NCBI RefSeq assembly: GCF_014697625.1
Contig: NZ_JACJSG010000015.1
Span: 1 to 64,000, forward strand
Reading direction: 5' to 3'
Length of the DNA stretch: 64,000 bases
Source of the DNA: Anabaena azotica FACHB-119
GTDB lineage: Bacteria > Cyanobacteriota > Cyanobacteriia > Cyanobacteriales > Nostocaceae
Below, piece by piece: positions 9,165 through 18,700 of the stretch. The position numbers and the translations under genes are program-made. The number at the start of each line of letters is the position of its first letter. The first letter of the stretch is position 1. The notes below the pieces were generated by a model that worked only from the letters and a program-made list of their open reading frames with translations, did no database searches and was not told the DNA's origin.

Positions 9165-12100
9165 ATGAGAGTTGATCAGCGATTATTAGCTTATGGTGTG
9201 GTGATTGGCTCAACGGCGATCGCTCTGCAATTGTCGCTTTGGTTAGAATATCTGATATCTCGGACTATTGGTGCTTTTTTTTATATAGCGATTATTGTCA
9301 GTAGTTGGTATGGTGGTTTTTATCCAGGGATAGCTACAGTTATTCTCTCAACACTATTACTTGACTACTTTTTAATTCCCCCGCGATATCAATTTTTGCC
9401 CTCGCAACCAGAAGATATATTGCGCCTGGGTTTATTCTTTTTGGTTGCCTTGTGCATGAGCCTGCTGACTAGCAATTTTCTCGAAAGTAAACAGAAGATT
9501 CAACAACTGGGTCAACAATTAGCTGAGGAAAATGAACGCAAGCAAGCACAAGGCTTACTGCAAGCGCAATTTGAGCAACAACGCTTAGTCATGGAAATGT
9601 CCCAGCGTATCCGGCGATCGCTTGATTTACAAGAGATTTTGCAAACTACCGTCGATGAAGTGCGGCAGTTTTTGGGGTGCGATCGCGTGATTATCTTTAA
9701 ATTTTTTCCAGGCTGGGGTGGTACGACTGTAGTTGAATCGGTTGCGCCTGCATGGATGTCTATTTTAGCACTGGAGATTTACGACCCTTGCATTGGGGAA
9801 GAAAACATCGCCCCCTTCAAAAGAGGCTTAGTTACTGCCAGAACTGATATTTATCATGCTGATATTAGCCCTTGCCATGTCGAATTTCTGGCGAGTCTAC
9901 AAGTAAGGGCAAATTTAGTAGTTCCCATTCTTCTGGGAGACGAATTGTGGGGGTTACTGACGGCTCATCACTGCGCGGCTCCCCGTGAATGGGAAGCTTC
10001 CCAAATTGCTCTGTTGCGGCAGTTAGGGGAACAGGTAAGCATTGCTATTCAGCAAGCGGATTTGTTTGCACAAGTACAAACCCAACTCAGGGAACGTCAA
10101 CAAGCCCAAGCAGCCTTAAAGGAAAGCCAAATCCAACTTCAGCGCCAATTAGCGGAAATTGAAACCATCTACCAGTCAGCCCCCATTGGGTTGAATGTTT
10201 TAGATGCAGATTTGCGCTTTGTCCGCATTAACGAGCGTCTAGCGGAAATCAACGGTTTTTCTGTCGAGGCACATATCGGTCGGACAATAAGGGAGTTACT
10301 GCCAGATTTGGCTGATGCAGCCGAACAACTGCTGCGTCGGATTTTAGCAACTGGCGAACCCGTTTTCAATGTAGAAATAACTGGGGAAACCCCAGCACAA
10401 CCCGGTGTACAGAGGACTTGGTTAGAAAGCTTTCTGCCGTTAAAAGATGGCGATTGTATCATTGGTATCAGTACGGTGTGCGAGGAAATTACCGATGTCT
10501 TCGACGAGCTTCGCTTACGCAAACGCGCCGAACAAGCCTTGCGCGAAAGAGAAGCAACCTTACGCCTATTTGCCCAGTATGCACCTGCGGCTATTGCCAT
10601 GTTTGATCGGGATATGCGCTATATCATGGCTAGCCAAAGATGGGTGGATGACTATCAGCTTGATGCGGTTGAATCAATTATTGGGCGATCGCACTACGAA
10701 ATTTTCCCAGAAATATCAGCGCAATGGCAACAAATTCATCAACGCTGTTTGGCTGGAGCCAGCGAAAAGTGTGAAGAAGATTTATTTGTGCGCTTAGATG
10801 GAACCCAGCAATGGATACGTTGGGCAATTCACCCTTGGCATAATGCTATGGGTGAAATTGGCGGTATCATTATTTTTGGTGACGACATTACAATACGTAA
10901 ACAAGCGCAAGTTACCCTGGAACAAATCAATGTCGAGCTTGAGCAACGAGTTACCGAGCGCACCGAAGCACTGACGGAAATCAGCGATCGCCTTTTACAA
11001 ACGGTGATACAGCAACAACAAACCCAAATGGCGCTTTTAGAGCAGGCGCAACTCCTAGACTTGGCGCACGATACTATCATGACTTGCGATTTCAACGCGG
11101 TCATCACCTTCTGGAACGAGGGCGCTGAGTATATGTATGGCTGGAAAAAAGCCGAAGCTTTGGGACAAGTCAGCCATAATCTCCTGAAAACTCAATTTTC
11201 CCAGCCCAAAGAAGAGATTGCAGCCCAACTTTTGCAAAGCGGTTATTGGGAAGGAGAGCTTACCCATATCCGGCGAGATGGGCAATCTGTGACTGTTGCT
11301 AGTCGTTGGGTTTTACAAACAGACCCGGCTGGTAAACCAATTAAGATCCTAGAAATCAATAATGACATTACTGAGCGTAAACAAGCCCAAGCCGCTTTAC
11401 AACAATATGTACGTGAAATTGAGGATTTGTATAACAATGCACCTTGTGGTTATCACTCCCTAGATGCCGAGGGGAATTTTATTCGCATTAACGATACAGA
11501 ACTTCAATGGTTAGGATATACCCGTGATGAAATCCTACACAAGCAGTTTTTAGATATTCTCACGTTTGAGAGTAGACAGGTTTTTCTTGATAGCTTTCCT
11601 AAATTTAAGCAACAGGGTTGGGTGAATAATCTGGAGTTTGAAATTGTCAGCAAAGATAAAACCACCCGATGGGTAAGTGTGAATGCTACAGCCATTAAAG
11701 ATGCAGACGGTAACTTTTTGATGAGCCGTTCCACGGTGTTTGATATCAGCGAACAACAAGCGGCGCTACGCGATCGCAAACGTAACGAAGCCATACTGCG
11801 TCAATATGAGCGGATTGTTTCCAGTACCCAAGATGGCATTGCCCTACTCAATCGCGATTACATTTATCAAATAGTTAATCAAGCTTACCTCGACTGGTGC
11901 AACAAATCCCATACCCAAGTTTTAGGAAAATCCATCAGGGATGTTTTGGGTGAAGATTTATTTGCTGACTTCATCCAACCCCGCTTAGATAGATGTCTAG
12001 CGGGAGAGACAATTCACTATGAAAGATGGTTTCATTACCCCAATTTAGTACCGCAATTTATGAGCGTTACTTACACGCCTTACCGTGAACCAGACGGTAG

Positions 12101-13601
12101 CATTTGGGGTATAATCGTTAGCCAGCACGATTTAACTCAACTTAAACAAGCAGAACAAATGCTTGAGTTTCAGGCTGTCATCACCCGCAACATGGCAGAA
12201 GGCGTATGTTTGGTACGGGCTACTGATGCGATGATTGTCTACGCCAATCCCAAATTTGAGCAGATGTTTGGTTATGAATCGGGCGAACTGAATGGTCAAA
12301 ATGTCTCAATTGTCAATTATGCCACAGATTCGTTAACTGCGGAAGATGTCAATCAATCTATTCGCTCTGCCGTCTTACAATATGGTGAAGCGACCTATCA
12401 AGTCTACAATGTCAAAAAAGATGGCACACCATTTTGGTGTAGTGCGACGACTTCTGTATTCCAGCATCCCGACTACGGTGATGTTTTAGTAGCAGTTCAC
12501 CAAGATATCACCGATCGCAAACGCATCGAAGATGCTTTACGCCAAAGTGAGGAAAAGTTTCGCCAACTTGCAGAAAACATCGATGCTGTATTTTGGATGA
12601 AAGATATTCAGCAGCAGCAAATTCTCTATGTGAGTCCAGCTTATGAAAGTATTTGGCAAAGAAGTTGTGCAAGTCTCTACCAAAATGCTTTAACTTGGTT
12701 AGATGTCATTCACCCAGACGATCGCTCTTACATCGAATCTGCATCCATCGAACAGAATAGATCAGGGCAATTTGATGTCAAGTATCGCATCATCCGCCCT
12801 GATGGTTCCATGCGGTGGATTCGCGATCGCGCTTTTCCCATCAAAAATGAATTAGGGGAAATGGTGCGGATAGCGGGTATCGCGGAAGATATTACTGAAC
12901 AGCAAAAAATTGAGCAAATCAAAAATGAGTTTATTAGTATAGTTAGTCACGAACTACGTACCCCTTTAACTTCCATTCGGGCTGCACTAGGCTTATTAAA
13001 TAGTGGTATCTACGATAAAAAACCAGAAAAGTTTAAACGCATGATTGAGATCGCCGCCATTGATAGCGATCGCTTAGTGCGTTTAGTTAACGATATTCTT
13101 GATTTGGAACGCTTAGAGTCAGGTCGTGCTGTTTTAGAAAAAAGCACCTGCAAAGCAGCCGATTTAATTGCACAAGCTGTAGACGGAGTAATTGCGATCG
13201 CCAAGCAGCAAAACATTACCTTTAATATTCACCCTACTGATGCTCAAGTCTGGGCTGCGGCTGATGCCATTATTCAAACACTGACCAACTTGTTAGGTAA
13301 TGCAATCAAATTTTCTCCCCCTAATTCTACCATCACCCTGATTGTGCAACAGCAAACAGATTATGTACTATTCCAAATCACCGATCAAGGTCGAGGTATT
13401 CCCACTGATAAGTTAGAAGCTATCTTCGGCAGATTTCAGCAAGTCGATGGTTCTGATTCTCGTGTGAAAGGCGGTACAGGTTTAGGATTAGCCATTTGTC
13501 GCAGTATTATTGATCAACACGGTGGGCAAATCTGGGCAGAAAGTACCGTTGATGTCGGTAGTACATTTTTCTTTACTTTGCCAAACGGTGGCGACAGTTG
13601 A
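9165..13601 (+). CDS. Sensor histidine kinase: DUF4118-GAF-(PAS)x7-HisKA-HATPase
   Basis: This is a 1478-aa membrane kinase. Residues ~8-107 hold four hydrophobic segments of the KdpD-type DUF4118 region. A GAF domain spans ~150-296. PAS domains start near 336, 469, 631, 755, 884, 1005 and 1135. The H-box is SHELRTPL with H1262, and the ATPase has the N, G1 and G2 boxes (NAIKFSP, DQGRGIP, GGTGLGLAI). There is no C-terminal receiver. The GAF has DPCI (C209) and PCHVEFL (C237). The 28-residue spacing equals that of the two bilin-linked cysteines in DXCF cyanobacteriochromes, so light sensing is possible. The ATG at 9165 follows a good RBS. It probably signals to the regulators on either side. 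Confidence 0.93.
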   Translation: MRVDQRLLAYGVVIGSTAIALQLSLWLEYLISRTIGAFFYIAIIVSSWYGGFYPGIATVILSTLLLDYFLIPPRYQFLPSQPEDILRLGLFFLVALCMSLLTSNFLESKQKIQQLGQQLAEENERKQAQGLLQAQFEQQRLVMEMSQRIRRSLDLQEILQTTVDEVRQFLGCDRVIIFKFFPGWGGTTVVESVAPAWMSILALEIYDPCIGEENIAPFKRGLVTARTDIYHADISPCHVEFLASLQVRANLVVPILLGDELWGLLTAHHCAAPREWEASQIALLRQLGEQVSIAIQQADLFAQVQTQLRERQQAQAALKESQIQLQRQLAEIETIYQSAPIGLNVLDADLRFVRINERLAEINGFSVEAHIGRTIRELLPDLADAAEQLLRRILATGEPVFNVEITGETPAQPGVQRTWLESFLPLKDGDCIIGISTVCEEITDVFDELRLRKRAEQALREREATLRLFAQYAPAAIAMFDRDMRYIMASQRWVDDYQLDAVESIIGRSHYEIFPEISAQWQQIHQRCLAGASEKCEEDLFVRLDGTQQWIRWAIHPWHNAMGEIGGIIIFGDDITIRKQAQVTLEQINVELEQRVTERTEALTEISDRLLQTVIQQQQTQMALLEQAQLLDLAHDTIMTCDFNAVITFWNEGAEYMYGWKKAEALGQVSHNLLKTQFSQPKEEIAAQLLQSGYWEGELTHIRRDGQSVTVASRWVLQTDPAGKPIKILEINNDITERKQAQAALQQYVREIEDLYNNAPCGYHSLDAEGNFIRINDTELQWLGYTRDEILHKQFLDILTFESRQVFLDSFPKFKQQGWVNNLEFEIVSKDKTTRWVSVNATAIKDADGNFLMSRSTVFDISEQQAALRDRKRNEAILRQYERIVSSTQDGIALLNRDYIYQIVNQAYLDWCNKSHTQVLGKSIRDVLGEDLFADFIQPRLDRCLAGETIHYERWFHYPNLVPQFMSVTYTPYREPDGSIWGIIVSQHDLTQLKQAEQMLEFQAVITRNMAEGVCLVRATDAMIVYANPKFEQMFGYESGELNGQNVSIVNYATDSLTAEDVNQSIRSAVLQYGEATYQVYNVKKDGTPFWCSATTSVFQHPDYGDVLVAVHQDITDRKRIEDALRQSEEKFRQLAENIDAVFWMKDIQQQQILYVSPAYESIWQRSCASLYQNALTWLDVIHPDDRSYIESASIEQNRSGQFDVKYRIIRPDGSMRWIRDRAFPIKNELGEMVRIAGIAEDITEQQKIEQIKNEFISIVSHELRTPLTSIRAALGLLNSGIYDKKPEKFKRMIEIAAIDSDRLVRLVNDILDLERLESGRAVLEKSTCKAADLIAQAVDGVIAIAKQQNITFNIHPTDAQVWAAADAIIQTLTNLLGNAIKFSPPNSTITLIVQQQTDYVLFQITDQGRGIPTDKLEAIFGRFQQVDGSDSRVKGGTGLGLAICRSIIDQHGGQIWAESTVDVGSTFFFTLPNGGDS

Positions 13602-13671
13602 CAGTTGACAGTTAACAGTTGACAGTTGACAGTTGACTAATGACTAATGACTATTGACTATTGACTAATGA
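13593..13671. repeat. Heptamer array spanning the kinase stop and the next start codon
   Basis: About eleven GACAGTT/GACTAAT-type 7-mers run without interruption from the kinase stop codon (TGA 13599-13601, itself part of a repeat unit) to the ATG of the receiver gene (13668, also within a unit). The whole intergenic spacer is repeat-derived. Confidence 0.92.
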
Positions 13672-14045
13672 CTAAAAAACTACTAATCGTTGATGATGAA
13701 GCAAGAATCCGTGAGCTGGTGCAGGCTTGTTTAGAGGATTTGGGCGGATGGGATACTGTGGCGGCTGCATCAGGGACGGAATGTTTAACAATCGCTCAAA
13801 CACAACCTGTTGATGCGATTCTGCTGGATGTGTCTATGCCTAATATGGACGGTTTTGCTGTGTATGAGCAACTGCAAGCAAATTCCACCACCAAATCTAT
13901 ACCTGTAATTTTACTGACTGCGAAAGTTTTGCCAAGCGATCGCGCCCATTTTGCTCAGATGGGAATTGCCGGTATGATCGCTAAACCTTTTGAACCAGTC
14001 ACTATTTCTCAAGAAGTGGCTGATATTCTCGGTTGGGAAGACTAA
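13668..14045 (+). CDS. Single-domain response regulator
   Basis: A stand-alone receiver of 125 aa. The acidic pocket is D9/D10 (LLIVDDE), the phospho-acceptor is D54 (ILLDVSMPNMDG), then a conserved T (LLTAK) and the switch lysine in AKPFEP. There is no output domain, so it acts by protein contact or as a relay shuttle. It has LGGW near residue 26 and ends ILGWED, features shared with the receiver at 15068, which looks like a diverged paralogue. The start codon lies inside a heptamer array and no RBS is evident. It is likely cotranscribed with the kinase upstream (66 bp). Confidence 0.92.
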   Translation: MTKKLLIVDDEARIRELVQACLEDLGGWDTVAAASGTECLTIAQTQPVDAILLDVSMPNMDGFAVYEQLQANSTTKSIPVILLTAKVLPSDRAHFAQMGIAGMIAKPFEPVTISQEVADILGWED

Positions 14046-14151
14046 TCTTTAAACTTTGTAAAAATCTCTAATTCTTTATAAGTTCTTTATTTTTTTCATA
14101 TATTGTTTTTGTTTATGGATAAACAAGCAACTACTAGACATAGCAATATAT

Positions 14152-14520
14152 ATGAACTTTTGTCAAGTTGAGCCAGTGGAAGAAGCCATAAAATTTACTT
14201 TGCTGCCATTCTATAGTAATGCTTTGAGTCAAATTCCAGATCGTAGATTTGGCGTTGCGGTTTTGCATTCACAAACCGTAATCATTCGTGCAGTTACTGT
14301 GCAACAAATGCAGAGAATTTTAGACCATCCCCTCACACAACGAGAACTCGATGTTCTAAAATTAATGGTTAATGGCAATACTAATCTGGATATTGCACAA
14401 GAGTTGGATATAACCTTGGGAACAGTCAAGACCCACGTTCGGAATATTTTGACTAAGCTGAATGTTAGCGATCGCACCCAGGCTGTTGTCTTAGCTCTCC
14501 GTTCTGGCTTAGTTTATTAA
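14152..14520 (+). CDS. LuxR/NarL-type DNA-binding protein without receiver
   Basis: This 122-aa protein has a C-terminal LuxR helix-turn-helix: LTQRELDVLKLMVNGNTNLD, then DITLGTVKTHVRNILTKLNV and RTQAVVLALRSGLV. The N-terminal ~55 residues are unassigned and too short for a receiver. It follows the single-domain receiver by 107 bp on the same strand, so the pair could work together as a split response regulator; that is inference. Start ATG 14152 lies in an AT-rich stretch with a weak RBS. Confidence 0.85.
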   Translation: MNFCQVEPVEEAIKFTLLPFYSNALSQIPDRRFGVAVLHSQTVIIRAVTVQQMQRILDHPLTQRELDVLKLMVNGNTNLDIAQELDITLGTVKTHVRNILTKLNVSDRTQAVVLALRSGLVY

Positions 14521-15067
14521 TTTTTGGTTTTGTCTTATTCAGCTATTAATCATATCCATTTCTTGGCATCTCTTGGATTTGGTAGTTGATAATAGGTGAT
14601 AGCCAAAACCCCAATCATAGTAGGTGACAGGTGAGAGGGGACAGGTGATAGGCTGAAAAGCCGCTTGCTATAAAAATTATATGATTCATCCTTGTCCTAA
14701 CCTATGTGGCTACTGCTATAACTATAAAAGTCCTATTGGAGTTTTGAAATAGATGTATGGTGGGCATTGCCCGCCAAAAGCATCATGAATTAGGCAATTA
14801 ACTCTTGACAAATATTATTACTATTGTACCTAGATAAACTATATTTTTTTGAATAAAAAAAGATTATCCTATTTTTCATAATTTTTATTAACACCAGGAC
14901 TTACGCAACTGGAACAATAGTAGGGTGCTTCAGATGTAGAAAATCCTTGAATGTGTACGAAATTATTGGTGCTGCACCCTACAGTTAGTTTGATTATGAC
15001 ACTTGCATAAGTTCTAAACTCATTCAGCAGCAATAAACAAATTTTTAATTGATTGGGAGTCTAGTTA
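14521..15067. other. Gene-free spacer with MITE-like repeat
   Basis: No coding frame of note. It holds a GGTGGGCATTGCCCGCC palindrome near 14759 and one complete MITE-like element at 14897-15014, described separately. Confidence 0.7.
14897..15014. mobile_element. MITE-like element, family 1 (GGACTTACGCAA ends)
   Basis: About 118 bp bounded by imperfect inverted ends, GGACTTACGCAACTGG and TGACACTTGCATAAGTTC. The interior carries GTAGGGTGC with its near-complement GCACCCTAC. It has no coding capacity. Further copies are at 19648-19900 (interrupted), 21091-21155 (left half), 24786-24883 (right end lost), 28751-28846 (internally deleted) and 62654-62775. Confidence 0.85.
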
Positions 15068-15475
15068 ATGACTACTATAAAGGAGATAGATATTAGCAAT
15101 AGAATGATATTGCTGATAGATGATGAAATCAGTGTTAAAGAAATTGTCGGACTTTGCCTCAAAGATTTAGGCGGGTGGAACGTAGTAATTGCTGATTCTC
15201 CTTTAGACGGATTGCAAAGGGCAGAGCTTTTTCATCCTGATGCAATTATACTTGATTTATCAATCAGGACTATGAATAGTTTTAGGTTGATAGAACAACT
15301 AAGAAATAATCCCCAAACTCAAGCCATTCCGATTGTTCTGTTAAGCGCTAAAGCGCGGTGGATAGACCCGCAAGTTCTGCGACAGTATCAAATTGCTGGT
15401 ATAATTCTCAAACCATTTGATCCGGTGACACTGCATTTTCAAATTGCTGCTATTCTGGGTTGGATAGAAAGCTAA
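15068..15475 (+). CDS. Single-domain response regulator, degenerate around phospho-Asp
   Basis: A receiver of 135 aa with LLIDDE, phospho-Asp D63 (ILDLSIRT) and the switch lysine in LKPFDP. The loop after the phospho-Asp lacks the common MPxMDG (it reads IRTMNSF), so regulation or partners may be altered. It resembles the receiver at 13668, including LGGW and the terminal ILGW, which points to duplication within this locus. It lies 253 bp before a diguanylate cyclase gene on the same strand, the most likely functional partner. Confidence 0.88.
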   Translation: MTTIKEIDISNRMILLIDDEISVKEIVGLCLKDLGGWNVVIADSPLDGLQRAELFHPDAIILDLSIRTMNSFRLIEQLRNNPQTQAIPIVLLSAKARWIDPQVLRQYQIAGIILKPFDPVTLHFQIAAILGWIES

Positions 15476-15728
15476 TTAATTATTCAATAAAGTTCAATTA
15501 AAGTTAGCATTTCTCTATAGCATTACTCAGTATATTAGGGTATAAATTAATTATCCAACTTTGAAAGTAAAAGGCTCACAAGATTACTGTCGTCCAATTT
15601 ATGCTCTTATTGTAGGTAATATTGCGTTAGTGATATCACTAGTGCGGCAACAGTTTTTAAGTATACTTTGCGAAAAAATACGGTATCTAATTTTTTTTAG
15701 CAAAATTAGAATATAACTTTTCTGGTGT

Positions 15729-18700
15729 ATGGTGCTTGATCACTCTTTCGGTACTGAAATTCAATGGGAGCATATTCTGTCTCAACTCAGAATGCTTATT
15801 GTGCAAATTCATCAGTCATCGGAGTTGAGTGAAAGTCTGGAAATCATCGTCAGTCAAGCTAGAAGCATTTTAAAAAGCGATCGCACGGTAATTTATCAGT
15901 TTCTCCCCAATGGAGATGGGGTAGTAGCGGCTGAATCTGTCAGCCCCCAATGGATACCTATCCAAGGACAATTAATTTATGACCCTTGTTTTCGAGCTAA
16001 ATGGCTAGAACAATATCAAGCCGGAAGAATTTCTGTAATTGAAGATATTGATAATACACCGCTCGTTCCCTGTTATAAAAATTTATTAACTGCATTACAA
16101 ATTCGAGCTAGCTTAATAGTACCAATTATAGTTAACCCTCAAGCAGCTTCATCTCTTAATCTGTGGGGTTTATTGATAGCTCATCAATGCGGTAGACCAC
16201 GCCAATGGAGTAGTTTAGAAATTGAGTTTTTACAAATACTAGCCACAGAATTAGGAATTTTTATTCAGCAAGCACAAAGATACCCTAAATTCTGCCAAAT
16301 TTCTGATAGGATAAGACAGAAATTCAGGTTAGCAAAAACAAATTTTCACAAAAATAATCGAGAAAAAATTCCTCAAGAAACTGCATCTGCAATTGAACAG
16401 AATAGTATTGCTTCTGCTCTACGACAACATCAGTCCCCCATCTCCTCCGCAGACAGTAACGCGAACTGCATATGTGGTAGAGAAGAGCCGGACTGCTTCA
16501 CCTCATCCCCCATGTCTTCATTGACTGATAAAATATCGGTTGCAGATTTGAGGGCATTTGACAGATTACAAACACCAATTTGGATTTATGACATCCAAAA
16601 CTTGCGGATGTGGTGGGTGAACAAAGCCGCACTGCATATTTGGAATGCCCAAAGTCGAGAAGAGTTACTCAGGCGCAACTTTAGCGATGTTTCCGAATCT
16701 ACCCGTATTCGCTTGCAAAGCTATATACATCAATTTCAGCAAGGAAAAGTTATCGCCGAAAACTGGACATTTTACCCAGAAGGTAAACCTGTATCTGTTC
16801 GTTGTCTGTGTTCTGGGGTGGAAATAGAAGATGGACGCATGGCGATGTTGGTGGAGGGGACAAACCAAGTCACAGAGGAAATTAATCAAGAAATTCTCCG
16901 GGCGATCGAAGCGTTGCGTCACACTACCTTGATGATCTCCCTGTACACAATGGATGGTGTACCCTTGATGCAAAACCCCGCAGCCCTTAATTGTTACAGG
17001 GATACTCTTCAGCCCAATGCTGCTAGCGACAATGCTTTTTTGCGTCATTTTGTGGATGCAAATATCGGACTACAAGCTTTGAGTGTAATTAATTCTGGTA
17101 AAGTTTTTAGTGTGGAAACTCAAGTCTTCACAACTGAGGGAATACGTTGGCATGGCATGGATATACGCTGTACTCGCGATCCGGTGACGGGTAATTCCAT
17201 GATCCTAGTTAATGAAAAAGATATTACCAAACAACAAACTGCTCGGTTAGAACATCAGCGTACCGAGGAAGAGTTGCGCTGGCAGGAAGCTTTGTTACGT
17301 TCCATGACGGATACTTCTTTACTGGCGTTTTTTGTTGTAGATAATCGCACGGATGAAATTCTCTACTTCAATCACCGCTTCTGTGAAATTTGGGGTATTG
17401 AACATTTAGAAGCAAAGATGCGTTTAGGGGCATTAAAAAATAATGACATTATTCCTGATTGTATCAAATCAATCGCTGATGTTCCGACATTTGCTGAATC
17501 TTGTAAACCATTACAATCTCAAGATCATCGTTGCACGATTGAGGATGAAATTTTATTTGCCGATGGGCGGACGATTCGTCGCTTTTCTGCTCAAATTCGG
17601 GATATTCGAGATAAATATTTTGGCAGATTATACATTTTTGAAGATATTACTCCACGCAAACAAATCGAAGAAGCACTCAAGGTTAGCGAAGAAAGATGGC
17701 AATATGCTCTAGAAGGAAATGGTGATGGGGTGTGGGATTGGAATGCTCAAACCAACGAGGTTTTTTTCTCACGCCGTTGGAAAGAAATGTTAGGGTTTGC
17801 AGAGGATGAGATTAGTAACTGTTTAAGCGAATGGGAGCAACGGATTCATTTAGATGATCAAGCATATGTCTACCAAGAGATTGAAAAGCATTTTCGTGGT
17901 GAAACGCAACAGTATGTTAGTGAACATCGAATCAGGTGTAAAGACGGCACTTACAAGTGGATTTTAGACCGAGGAAAAATCGTCAGTCGATCGCCTGATG
18001 GTTCTCCCTTACGATTACTGGGAACCCATACTGATATTACCGAACGCAAGGAGATGGAAGAAGCATTGCGCTCTAGTAAGGAACGCTATCGTTCTGTAAT
18101 TACAGCCATGACGGAAGGTATTGTTTTACAGCAAGCTGATGGTCGCATTACTGCTTGTAACGAAAGTGCCGAAAGAATTTTAGGATTAACGATTGATCAA
18201 ATTATGGGGCGAACTGCCATTGATAAGCAATGGCAAGCTATTCATGAAGATGGTTCTGCTTTTGTTGGGGAAACCCATCCTGCCATTGTCACTTTACAAA
18301 CTGGACAACCCCAATACAATGTGATCATGGGAGTTCACAAACCTGATGGTAGTCTCAGTTGGATTTCGATTAATGCCCAACCGCTATTTAAACCAGATGA
18401 ATCAAAGCCCTATGCAGTATTAACATCTTTTACAGATATCACGGAGAGCAAACAGACTCAACAAGCGCTCAAACAACAGATAGAACAGGAAAGGCTGGTT
18501 TATGCGATCGCTCAACACATTCGTCAAACTTTGGATTTGGACAACATTTTAAATACTACTGTGACTGAGGTGAGGCATTTGCTCAACAGCGATCGCGTGA
18601 TGATTTACCGCTTCAATCCAGATTGGAGTGGTGTAGTCATTACTGAGTCTGTAGCAGAACCTTGGCGGTCAATTTTGAATATGGAAATTATAGAGGGTTA

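Noticed and set aside
10169..11437. Several minus-strand and alternate-frame open frames inside the kinase gene
   Set aside because: They lie fully within strongly coding PAS and GAF sequence on the plus strand and show no protein-like pattern.
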